Assembly (NCBI GenBank): GCA_022843125.1
Contig: JALHOG010000050.1
Location: forward strand, 1-39,504
Direction of reading: 5' to 3'
DNA: 39,504 bases
From: Ilumatobacteraceae bacterium
GTDB taxonomy: Bacteria; Actinomycetota; Acidimicrobiia; Acidimicrobiales; Ilumatobacteraceae
Part shown: positions 8,788-15,657 of the stretch, in pieces
Position numbering within the stretch: position 1 is the first letter of the stretch
Layout of the letters: each line of letters begins with the position of its first letter
Translations under genes and position numbers: made by a program
Notes under the pieces: generated by a model
Databases searched by the model: none
Seen by the model: only the letters and a program-made list of their open reading frames with translations
What the model was told of the DNA's origin: nothing

Positions 8788-9717
8788 ATGTCGACCACCC
8801 CCCTCATCGTCGCCCGCGGCCTCGTCAAGCGCTTCGGCTCGTTCACCGCGGTCGACGGCATCGACGTCGAGGTGCACCGCGGCGAGTCGTTCGGGTTCCT
8901 CGGGCCGAACGGTGCCGGCAAGTCGTCGACGATGCGGATGATCGGCTGCGTCTCACCGCGCACCGACGGCGAGCTGCGGATCTTCGACATGGATCCGGCC
9001 ACGCAGGGCAAGCAGATCCGCGCCCGGATCGGCGTCGTCCCCCAGGCCGACCAGCTCGACGAGCAGCTCACCGTGCAGGACAACCTGATGCTGTACGGGC
9101 GCTACTTCGACCTCCCGCGCGCCGAGTGCCGCCGCCGTGCCGCCGAGCTGCTCGAGTTCGTCCAGCTCACCGATCGTGCGACCAGCAAGATCGAGCCGCT
9201 CTCGGGCGGGATGAAGCGCCGTGTCACCATCGCCCGCTCGCTCGTCAACGAGCCCGAGCTGCTGCTGCTCGACGAGCCCACCACCGGCCTCGATCCGCAG
9301 GCGCGTCACGTCCTGTGGGATCGGCTCTACCGGCTCAAGCAGCGCGGTGTCACGCTCGTGCTCACCACCCACTACATGGACGAGGCCGAGCAGCTCTGTG
9401 ACCGGCTCGTCGTGATGGACGGGGGTCGGATCGTCGCCGAGGGCTCCCCCCGCTCGCTGATCGAGCAGCACTCCACCCGCGAGGTGCTCGAGCTCCGCTA
9501 CCCCGCCGGCACCAACGAGGAGCGCGCACCCGACGTGGCCGGCATCGGTGACCGCAGCGAGGTGCTGCCCGACCGGGTGCTGATCTACGCCCACGACGGC
9601 GAAGCCGCGCTCGCCGAGGTCCACGCCCGCGGCAGCCGTCCCGAGTCGGCGCTCGTGCGGCGCAGCTCGCTCGAAGACGTGTTCCTCCGCCTCACCGGCC
9701 GATCCCTGGTCGACTGA
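8788..9717 (+). CDS. ABC-2 exporter ATP-binding protein (NodI/DrrA type)
   Basis: 309 residues. Walker A GPNGAGKSS (Lys45), Q-loop in VVPQADQLD, signature LSGGMKRR, Walker B LLLLDEPTTGLDP and switch His in LTTHYMDEAEQL are all intact. An extra C-terminal domain of about 90 residues (after 225) matches the NodI/DrrA group of ATPases that power ABC-2 exporters. Two permease genes follow at 6 nt and with a 4-nt overlap, so this is a three-gene exporter. The cargo is unknown; NodIJ-like systems export lipids, oligosaccharides or drugs. ATG 8788 is supported by the -10 box and by family length. Confidence 0.93.
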   Translation: MSTTPLIVARGLVKRFGSFTAVDGIDVEVHRGESFGFLGPNGAGKSSTMRMIGCVSPRTDGELRIFDMDPATQGKQIRARIGVVPQADQLDEQLTVQDNLMLYGRYFDLPRAECRRRAAELLEFVQLTDRATSKIEPLSGGMKRRVTIARSLVNEPELLLLDEPTTGLDPQARHVLWDRLYRLKQRGVTLVLTTHYMDEAEQLCDRLVVMDGGRIVAEGSPRSLIEQHSTREVLELRYPAGTNEERAPDVAGIGDRSEVLPDRVLIYAHDGEAALAEVHARGSRPESALVRRSSLEDVFLRLTGRSLVD

Positions 9718-9723
9718 GATCCG

Positions 9724-10506
9724 ATGAGCACACCCGCCCCGATCCGCGTGTGGGAGAGCCACTTCCGGCTGTACCGCACGATCTGGCGCTCCAACGTGAT
9801 GGGCGCGTTCGTCCAGCCGTTCCTGTACCTGCTCGGCATGGGGCTCGGTGTCGGTGCGCTCGTCGACCGGGGGAGTGGATCCGCCGAGCTGCTCGACGGG
9901 CTCACCTACTTCCAGTTCCTCGCTCCGGCCCTGATCGCGACCTCGGCGATGATGGTGACGTCGGCGGAGGCGATGTGGCCCGTGCTCGGTGGCTTCAAGT
10001 GGCAGAGCGGCTACCACGCCGCCGCCGCCACCCCGCTGTCGCCCGGTGAGATCGCCACCGGTGTCGGGCTGTGGCACGCCACCAAGGCGCTGATCGCCGG
10101 GTCTGGCGTGGCGGTCGCGCTCGTGTTCTTCGACGGGACACGTTCGCCCGGCCTGCCGCTGGCGGTGCTGTTCGGCGGGCTGACCGGCGTGGCGTTCTCG
10201 TCGGCCATCACGGCGTGGACCGCGACCCGTGACGAGGATCGCTCGTTCCCGACGATCAACCGATTCGTCATCACGCCGCTGTTCCTCTTCGGCGGCGCGT
10301 TCTACCCGATCGACCAGCTCCCCGAGTGGCTGCAGTGGGTGGCCAAGGCGACCCCGCTGTGGCACGGCGTCGAACTCACCCGCAACGCTGTCAACGAGCA
10401 GCTCGAGTGGGACAGCACCGCGGTCCACGTCGGGTACCTGTCGCTGTTCGTCGTGCTCGGCTGGTTGTCGGCCCGTCGATCCTTCGCGAAGCGGTTGGGG
10501 CGATGA
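9724..10506 (+). CDS. ABC-2 type permease, first subunit (NodJ-like)
   Basis: 260 residues with six predicted membrane segments, and the ABC-2 region QPFLYLLGMGLGVGALVD near the N-terminus. The conserved C-terminal phrase FLFGGAFYPIDQLPEWLQW is followed by a P-W-HGVELTRNAV motif, as in NodJ. It begins 6 nt after the ATPase gene and ends in ATGA overlap with the second permease. The two permeases probably form a heterodimer with the ATPase dimer. Confidence 0.9.
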   Translation: MSTPAPIRVWESHFRLYRTIWRSNVMGAFVQPFLYLLGMGLGVGALVDRGSGSAELLDGLTYFQFLAPALIATSAMMVTSAEAMWPVLGGFKWQSGYHAAAATPLSPGEIATGVGLWHATKALIAGSGVAVALVFFDGTRSPGLPLAVLFGGLTGVAFSSAITAWTATRDEDRSFPTINRFVITPLFLFGGAFYPIDQLPEWLQWVAKATPLWHGVELTRNAVNEQLEWDSTAVHVGYLSLFVVLGWLSARRSFAKRLGR

Positions 10507-11312
10507 TGACGCTCGCCGAACTGCCCCTGCGGATCCTGCCGCCCGCCGTGCTCGCCGCCCGACGGCCGCACCGGATGCTGGAGCGGCAGTGGATCGTCAA
10601 CCGGCGCGGGGGCTGGATGATCGTGCTCACCGGCTTCTTCGAGCCGTTGTTCTACCTGCTGTCGATCCGCATCGGCTTCGGCGGCCTCGTCGGCGACGTG
10701 ACCGACGGCGGACGCACCATGCCGTACGCCGAGTTCGTGGCACCGGCGCTGTTCGCGTCGTCCGCCATGAACGGGTCGATCTACGAGGCGACCAACATCT
10801 TCTTCAAGCTCAAGTACGAGAAGACCTACGACGCGGTGCTCGCAACCCCGATGACCTCGGGCGACGTGGCGTTGGGCGAAATGCTGTACGCGACGTTCCG
10901 TGGCGCGCTGTACTCGGTGGCGTTCCTGATCACGATGTGGGCGCTCGGCATGACGGCGTCGATCTGGGCGATCGCGATGCTGCCGGTGGCGATGCTCGTG
11001 TCGTTCGCGTTCAGCGCGGTGGCGATCGCGGGAACCACCTACATGCGCACGTGGGCCGACTTCGAATACGTGCCGTCGCTGATGCTGCCGATGTTCCTGT
11101 TCTCCGCCACCTTCTACCCGCTGTCGAGCTACGGCGACTGGCAATGGGTGGTGCAGCTCAGCCCGCTCTACCACGGCGTCGCCGTGGTGCGCGGCCTGAA
11201 CCAGGGTGAGTGGGCGTGGAGCTACCTGGCCCACGTGAGCGTGCTCGTGGCGATGGCCCTCTGGGGCCTCTCGGTCACCGCCCGCCGCATCGACCACCTC
11301 CTCCTCAAGTAG
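10503..11312 (+). CDS. ABC-2 type permease, second subunit (NodJ-like)
   Basis: 269 residues from ATG 10503, which overlaps the previous stop (ATGA). ATG 10506 immediately follows and cannot be excluded. It has six predicted membrane spans, the N-terminal phrase GFFEPLFYLLSIRIGFGGLVGD, and the C-terminal MLPMFLFSATFYPLSSYGDWQWVV followed by SPLYHGVAVVRGL, which parallels the first permease. The two permeases are clearly related but diverged, consistent with an old duplication and a heterodimeric channel. Confidence 0.9.
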   Translation: MMTLAELPLRILPPAVLAARRPHRMLERQWIVNRRGGWMIVLTGFFEPLFYLLSIRIGFGGLVGDVTDGGRTMPYAEFVAPALFASSAMNGSIYEATNIFFKLKYEKTYDAVLATPMTSGDVALGEMLYATFRGALYSVAFLITMWALGMTASIWAIAMLPVAMLVSFAFSAVAIAGTTYMRTWADFEYVPSLMLPMFLFSATFYPLSSYGDWQWVVQLSPLYHGVAVVRGLNQGEWAWSYLAHVSVLVAMALWGLSVTARRIDHLLLK

Positions 11313-11383
11313 CGACGCGACGATCTGCCGCAAAGTTCGGAGCTTCGATCGGAGCTGCGGTCGAGGGCCGGAGCGTGGGCGCG

Positions 11384-11389
11384 TAGCCT
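11384..11389 (+). promoter_or_regulatory. Putative -10 box of msrA (leaderless)
   Basis: TAGCCT is followed by 7 nt and then ATG 11397. The same hexamer and spacing occurs on the minus strand before the STAS gene at 39001. Confidence 0.45.
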
Positions 11390-11396
11390 GGAGCGC

Positions 11397-12089
11397 ATGT
11401 TGTTCTCTCGCAAGACCGAGATGGTCACGGCCGACGAAGCCCTACCCGGGCGTGACACGCCGATGCAGATCGCGCCCGACCATGTCGTGCTCGGCACCCC
11501 GCTGTACCCGCCGTTCCCGGGAGGACATGAAGTCGTCTATATCGGGATGGGTTGCTTCTGGGGTGCTGAGCGCATCTTCTGGCAGCTGCCCGGGGTGCAC
11601 GTCACTGCGGTCGGGTACATGGGCGGCTGGACCACCCACCCCACCTACGAGGAGACGTGCACCGCCCGCACCGGCCACACCGAGGCCGTGATGGTCGTCT
11701 ACGACCCGACCCGGATCACGTTCGACCAGTTGATGAAGGCCTTCTGGGAGAACCACGACCCGACCACCCCCAACCGGCAGGGCAACGACACCGGCACCCA
11801 GTACCGGTCGGCGATCTTCGCCCCGACCGACGACCAGCTCACCGCCGCACTCGCCTCGCGCGACCGGTACCAGGCGGCGCTCACGGCAGCCGGCTACGGC
11901 ACGATCAGCACCCAGATCGAGCGCGCCGATCGGGCGGGTGACGGCGTCTTCTACTACGCCGAGGACTATCACCAGGGCTATCTCCACAAGCACCCCGGCG
12001 GCTACTGCAACCACGGGTTCTGCCAGATCGGCTACGACCTCGCGGCCCACGGCCAGGGTGCCGCCCGCGCCGTGCTGCCTGATCACTGA
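11397..12089 (+). CDS. msrA: Peptide-methionine (S)-S-oxide reductase
   Basis: 230 residues. It reduces methionine-S-sulfoxide in proteins, a cytoplasmic oxidative repair step. The catalytic motif GCFWG gives Cys53, and [14 protein letters not shown] and NDTGTQYRS segments follow as in the family. The C-terminal [12 protein letters not shown] provides resolving cysteines at about 204 and 209. The N-terminal extension of about 40 residues makes it the long form, like the E. coli enzyme. It stands alone with its own promoter, and no msrB is nearby. Confidence 0.95.
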   Translation: MLFSRKTEMVTADEALPGRDTPMQIAPDHVVLGTPLYPPFPGGHEVVYIGMGCFWGAERIFWQLPGVHVTAVGYMGGWTTHPTYEETCTARTGHTEAVMVVYDPTRITFDQLMKAFWENHDPTTPNRQGNDTGTQYRSAIFAPTDDQLTAALASRDRYQAALTAAGYGTISTQIERADRAGDGVFYYAEDYHQGYLHKHPGGYCNHGFCQIGYDLAAHGQGAARAVLPDH

Positions 12090-12098
12090 ACCCGGCCG

Positions 12099-12113
12099 GC
12101 GAGCAGCGCTCGC
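12099..12113 (+). terminator. Weak hairpin after msrA
   Basis: GCGAGC-AGC-GCTCGC forms a 6-bp stem with a 3-nt loop, 10 nt after the msrA stop. There is no T-tract, so this is only a possible terminator. Confidence 0.25.
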
Positions 12114-12158
12114 GCCGACCCGTCACGCGCCTCTCACCAGGTAGATCACGCCGAGCAC

Positions 12159-12164
12159 TACACT
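12159..12164 (+). promoter_or_regulatory. Possible -10 box for the small helical protein gene
   Basis: TACACT lies in a lower-GC patch about 54 nt before ATG 12218, leaving a leader that contains the GGAGG ribosome site. No clear -35. Confidence 0.3.
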
Positions 12165-12217
12165 GCGTGCACCGCGATCAGCTGGTCGCGTCACACCCAC
12201 TCAAGCAGGAGGCCGCA

Positions 12218-12469
12218 ATGGCCGGAATTTTGGACAAGATCAAGGGCATGTTCGGAGGCGCCAAGTCGAGCGGCGACGGCGGCATGTCGATGGACGCCAT
12301 CAAGGAGAAGGCCGGCGACGTCAAGGACAAGGTCGATGACCTCGTCGAGAAGGCCGGCGAGAAGGTGCCCGACTCCGTGAAGGAGACGTACGAGAAGGTC
12401 AGCGACAAGGTCGAGTCGATCATCCCGGGCAAGGACGACGAGCCCGAGAGCGGCACCACCCCCGCCTGA
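12218..12469 (+). CDS. Small Lys/Asp-rich helical protein, Rv0909 antitoxin-like / CsbD-like
   Basis: 83 residues, starting MAGILDKIKGMFGG. A good ribosome site (CAGGAGG, 12206-12212) precedes ATG 12218. The body is a run of heptad-like amphipathic helix with repeated K-x-x-V-x-D-K-V and EKAGEKV phrases, ending in an acidic PGKDDEPESG tail. This pattern is shared by the MT0933/Rv0909-like antitoxin family and by CsbD-like stress proteins. No toxin gene is adjacent (msrA upstream, pilin genes downstream), so an antitoxin role is not supported by context. It is followed at once by a strong hairpin and so is probably monocistronic and abundant. Confidence 0.75.
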   Translation: MAGILDKIKGMFGGAKSSGDGGMSMDAIKEKAGDVKDKVDDLVEKAGEKVPDSVKETYEKVSDKVESIIPGKDDEPESGTTPA

Positions 12470-12507
12470 TCCACCTCGCTCGCCGGCACCTGCCGGAGCA
12501 CGCATGC

Positions 12508-12537
12508 CACGGGCCGTCCCTTCGGGGGCGGCCCGTG
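12508..12537 (+). terminator. Strong hairpin terminator with TTCG loop
   Basis: A 13-bp stem (9 perfect pairs CACGGGCCG/CGGCCCGTG plus TCCC/GGGG) closed by a TTCG tetraloop, 38 nt after the small protein stop. No T-tract follows, as is common in high-GC actinobacteria. Confidence 0.7.
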
Positions 12538-12540
12538 TCG

Positions 12541-12635
12541 CGTCCGGCCGCTCTTGTGGGTGATCAAGCGATGTGCAAGGAACTTGATGAGATCTTGCTT
12601 TCAGGTCGGGACCCTTTGCAGCCGATGAAGCCGAC
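12541..12635 (+). other. Lower-GC leader region upstream of pilin module 1
   Basis: About 95 nt between the terminator and the first pilin gene, AT-richer than its surroundings, so the module promoter is probably here. I see GGAACTT (about 12579), reminiscent of an ECF-type -35, and a possible GTCGG/CCGAC pairing (about 12605-12635), but no clear -10. I do not recognise a riboswitch. Confidence 0.3.
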
Positions 12636-13124
12636 ATGCGGATTCCTGGATCTGAAACTCGGTTTCATCGAGCCGATCGTGAGCCGACCCCTGGTCGGCA
12701 CCACGACCGTGGGAGCACGCTGATCGAGATCGCCCTGGCGATCGCGCTCACCGGCATCGTCATCGTGCCGCTGCTCTCCGCAGTCCGGACCGGGATCTCC
12801 GCCTCCCGGGTCAACGAGGGCGCCGCGAACGCCGAGACGGCGATCGTCGATGCTGCTGACCGCGTCAACCGCGCCCCCCAGACGTGCGACTACACCCAGT
12901 ACGTGGTGGCCTCGGTCGTCACGAAGGGGTGGGACGCCGCGAGCGGCTCGGCCGTCACCCAGGCGTACGACCCGGTCACCGCGACTTGGAAGCCTGCCGG
13001 CCCCGGCTCGGGATGCCTGCTCGCCGGGCCGACCGACTCACTCGTCCAACTTGTCACGATCACGATCACGACGCCCGACGGCAAAGTGTCCCGCAACATC
13101 CAGGTGGTGAAGAGCAATGTCTGA
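12636..13124 (+). CDS. Type IV prepilin-like protein, module 1 gene 1 (PilV-position minor pilin)
   Basis: 162 residues. A 26-residue basic leader ends DRG, followed by STLIE and a long hydrophobic helix (about 27-50). This is a class III signal with cleavage after G26 and Glu at +5. Processing would be by a prepilin peptidase not in the window. The rest is a short globular domain with two Cys (about 86 and 128) and the end phrase GKVSRNIQVVKSNV. ATG 12636 is the only usual start in this frame; it lacks a good ribosome site. The stop overlaps the next gene by 8 nt (ATGTCTGA). Its paralogue is the gene at 17937. Role: minor pilin, probably priming or capping a fibre with the two larger pilins. 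Confidence 0.85.
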   Translation: MRIPGSETRFHRADREPTPGRHHDRGSTLIEIALAIALTGIVIVPLLSAVRTGISASRVNEGAANAETAIVDAADRVNRAPQTCDYTQYVVASVVTKGWDAASGSAVTQAYDPVTATWKPAGPGSGCLLAGPTDSLVQLVTITITTPDGKVSRNIQVVKSNV

Positions 13125-15657
13125 TCCGACGTACAGCGCGCTCCCGGTACGCACGCCGCTCCAGCGGCGGCGTGATGCCGGCATGACGCTCCCGGAACTC
13201 TTGATCACGGTGAGCCTGATGGGGCTGATCGTCACGGTGCTGGCGATGTCGGTGATCGTCACCCTGCGCCAGGCACCCGGCACGCAGGACCGCGTCGACC
13301 TCGCCCGCCAGGAGCAGTCGATCAACTTCGACATGCCGAAGGACCTCGCGTCGGCCGAGTCGATCAACACGACGGCGAGCGCCAGCCCCTGCGGCACGAC
13401 GTGCCCGTCGAATGTCGTGCTCGACGGGTCCAACGCCGTCCTCCTCACCTGGACGTCCACCCGGCCCAACCCGAGTGGTACCGGCACCGTCACCGTCACG
13501 ACCAACGTGTCGTACTACTTCGGCCCGAGCGCCGAGCCCGGACGCTATGAGCTCCGTCGGATCGAGTGCACCTCCACCGACGGTGGGGCATGGACGTGCG
13601 CCGTTCGCATCGTGCTCAGCGATCTCGACGGCCCCCCTGGCGGCGCGCCGTTCCAGGCGGGCTTCACCGAGCCCACGTGGATCATCCAGGTCAGCCAGCC
13701 GCTCAAGGCAGAGGCAGTCAACGCAGACGACTTCGTCGAGCAGGATTCGTCGGCAGCGAAGGACGCGAACCGGGTCGTCGTCACGATCACCGGTAGCGGC
13801 ACGTACTCGGGGGGCGCGATCAGCCAGATCGCGATCACTGCCGGTGGTACGACCCGCAACACGATTCCGGCCGACAGCACGTTCAACGCGCCGACGTTCG
13901 AGCAGGCGATCAGCAAGTGCGGCGGCCCGGTCACGTTGGTGCTCGACACGTCGGGCTCGGTCGGCGGCAACATCACCCAGGTCCGCACCGGCGCCCGCGA
14001 GTTCGTGAAGGCCTTCGCCGGGACGCCGACGCAGATCACGATCGTCACCTTCTCCGGTCGCTCCAGCGTGCTGGGCGCCGGGTCGGACTGGACCCGGAGC
14101 TTCGACCTCACGGATCCGGCGCAGGTCGAGGAACTGATCGGCCCGCCGCCGCATACCGGTGGTCTGATCAGCGGCATCCCGAACGCGTCCGGCGCGACCA
14201 ACTGGGAGGACGCCATGTTCCGGACGTTCTTCGAGCCGAACGGGAACCTCCAGCGCAGACTGCCCGAGCGGGTGGTGTTCTTCACCGACGGTGAGCCCAC
14301 CCTCGAGCGCATGCGCGACCGGGCGACGCCCGGGGTGCTCGTCGCCGGCGCACCGGCGGAGCCAGCTCCGGGGTATCAGCGCTGGCGCTGGAACGGCAGC
14401 AGCTGGGTCAAGGACCAGGTGAACGGGACCGTGTGGAGCACTGGTGGCATCTACAGCCAGGTCGCGTTCGATCGTGCCGACTACCTGGTCGACCAGGTGC
14501 GGGGCTCGGTCTCGCTGATCGGCGTCGGCGTGGGCGGCATCGAAACGAACAGCTCGGAGTGGGTGCAGAACCCCGGCGCCCGGTACGACATCCGCTACGA
14601 GCGGGGGTACCGCCAGTACAAGCAGATCATCACGACCTACCAGCGGGCGAACAACATCCGCTATCAGCAGCGGATCAGCGGCAGCTGGCAGGACATCAGC
14701 TGGACCACCTTCTTCCCGAACCGCAACAACACGACGAGCTTCCGCGTGCGATACGACAACCACCCGACCGGCAACTGGTCGAACGTGAGTCAGTCGACCT
14801 ACGACGCCCGCAACTTCATGTCCGGCAACAACCACCTCGACGGTTTCCGCATCGTCACCAGCGAACAGTGGATCAGCAAGGGCATGTACGACGCGAACAA
14901 CAACCCGGCGGCGTCGCCACCCGACTCCGATGGCTGGGTCGACGCCGGCAAGCAGTTCGTCACCAACGACGCCGACGCGCTCGACTGGGAACTCGACCTC
15001 AGCATCACGGCCGACGCCGGCGGCGTCCGGCCGGTGAACGTCCCCTCGCCGACGGGTGCGTTCGCGGAGGAGCCACAGGTGGAGAGCACAGCGAACCGGA
15101 CGATCCTCGCCCGGTTGGTCGCCGGTGGCGACAACTACATCGAGGCGACGTACGACGCCAACGGCTTCTCGACGAACGCGGCTTCGGCGAACCTCTACGT
15201 CCTCCCGCAGTGGGACCGGTTGTCGAACGCGCTGTTCTCGATCGCGATGGCGGAGTGTGGCGGCACCGTCACCCTGTCGACCAAGGTCAACGGCGGCAAT
15301 GCCGCTCCGGACCCGTTCACGTTCCAGAACAGCAAGGTGTGGACGGTCGGCACGCCACCGGTCGAGCTCGAGTACCCGCCGACCGTGGTGACGACCAGCC
15401 CGGCCTACAAGACCCGCACGTTCAGCTTCGACATGTCGGACGGTCTGCCGCGGACCGTCGAGATCATCCCGCACGACCTCTCGAGCCTGATCGGCTACGC
15501 GCCGGCGTCGACGCCGTGGACGTGCAAGGCCGGCATCACCCAGCTCAGTGCACCCAACATGGAGGCCGTGACGATCCCCGGTGAACCGTGGACAGGTGTC
15601 CGCCTGCGGGTTGCCCCGAACACGGCGATCTCCTGCACCCTGAATGTGACGAGGTGA
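13117..15657 (+). CDS. Modular prepilin with von Willebrand factor A domain, module 1 gene 2 (PilW-position)
   Basis: 846 residues. The basic leader ends DAG, then MTLPELLITVSLMGLIV: cleavage after G22 and Glu27 at +5. A pilin-like beta region is followed by a vWA domain beginning GGPVTLVLDTSGSVGG. The metal site (MIDAS) is complete: D277, S279, S281, T361 in ATNWEDA and D391 in FFTDGEP. Compared with its paralogue at 18409 there is an extra block of about 170 residues (about 488-660) rich in Tyr, Asn, Arg and Trp, within or at the end of the vWA domain. A C-terminal beta domain resumes after AECGGTVTL. This looks like a tip adhesin with the ligand domain grafted on a pilin. It overlaps both neighbours (8 nt and TGATG), so translation is probably coupled. 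Confidence 0.88.
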   Translation: MSDPTYSALPVRTPLQRRRDAGMTLPELLITVSLMGLIVTVLAMSVIVTLRQAPGTQDRVDLARQEQSINFDMPKDLASAESINTTASASPCGTTCPSNVVLDGSNAVLLTWTSTRPNPSGTGTVTVTTNVSYYFGPSAEPGRYELRRIECTSTDGGAWTCAVRIVLSDLDGPPGGAPFQAGFTEPTWIIQVSQPLKAEAVNADDFVEQDSSAAKDANRVVVTITGSGTYSGGAISQIAITAGGTTRNTIPADSTFNAPTFEQAISKCGGPVTLVLDTSGSVGGNITQVRTGAREFVKAFAGTPTQITIVTFSGRSSVLGAGSDWTRSFDLTDPAQVEELIGPPPHTGGLISGIPNASGATNWEDAMFRTFFEPNGNLQRRLPERVVFFTDGEPTLERMRDRATPGVLVAGAPAEPAPGYQRWRWNGSSWVKDQVNGTVWSTGGIYSQVAFDRADYLVDQVRGSVSLIGVGVGGIETNSSEWVQNPGARYDIRYERGYRQYKQIITTYQRANNIRYQQRISGSWQDISWTTFFPNRNNTTSFRVRYDNHPTGNWSNVSQSTYDARNFMSGNNHLDGFRIVTSEQWISKGMYDANNNPAASPPDSDGWVDAGKQFVTNDADALDWELDLSITADAGGVRPVNVPSPTGAFAEEPQVESTANRTILARLVAGGDNYIEATYDANGFSTNAASANLYVLPQWDRLSNALFSIAMAECGGTVTLSTKVNGGNAAPDPFTFQNSKVWTVGTPPVELEYPPTVVTTSPAYKTRTFSFDMSDGLPRTVEIIPHDLSSLIGYAPASTPWTCKAGITQLSAPNMEAVTIPGEPWTGVRLRVAPNTAISCTLNVTR

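Noticed and set aside
12218..12469. Toxin-antitoxin operon
   Set aside because: The small helical protein resembles Rv0909-type antitoxins, but no toxin-like gene is adjacent on either side.
12580..12650. c-di-GMP riboswitch before the pilin genes
   Set aside because: The conserved GGGACGCAAAGCC-like core of class I is not present. Kept only as an unexplained leader.
12535..12723. 62-codon open frame overlapping the first pilin start
   Set aside because: No ribosome site. It overlaps the terminator and the pilin signal region, and its codon choice is not typical of the genes here.
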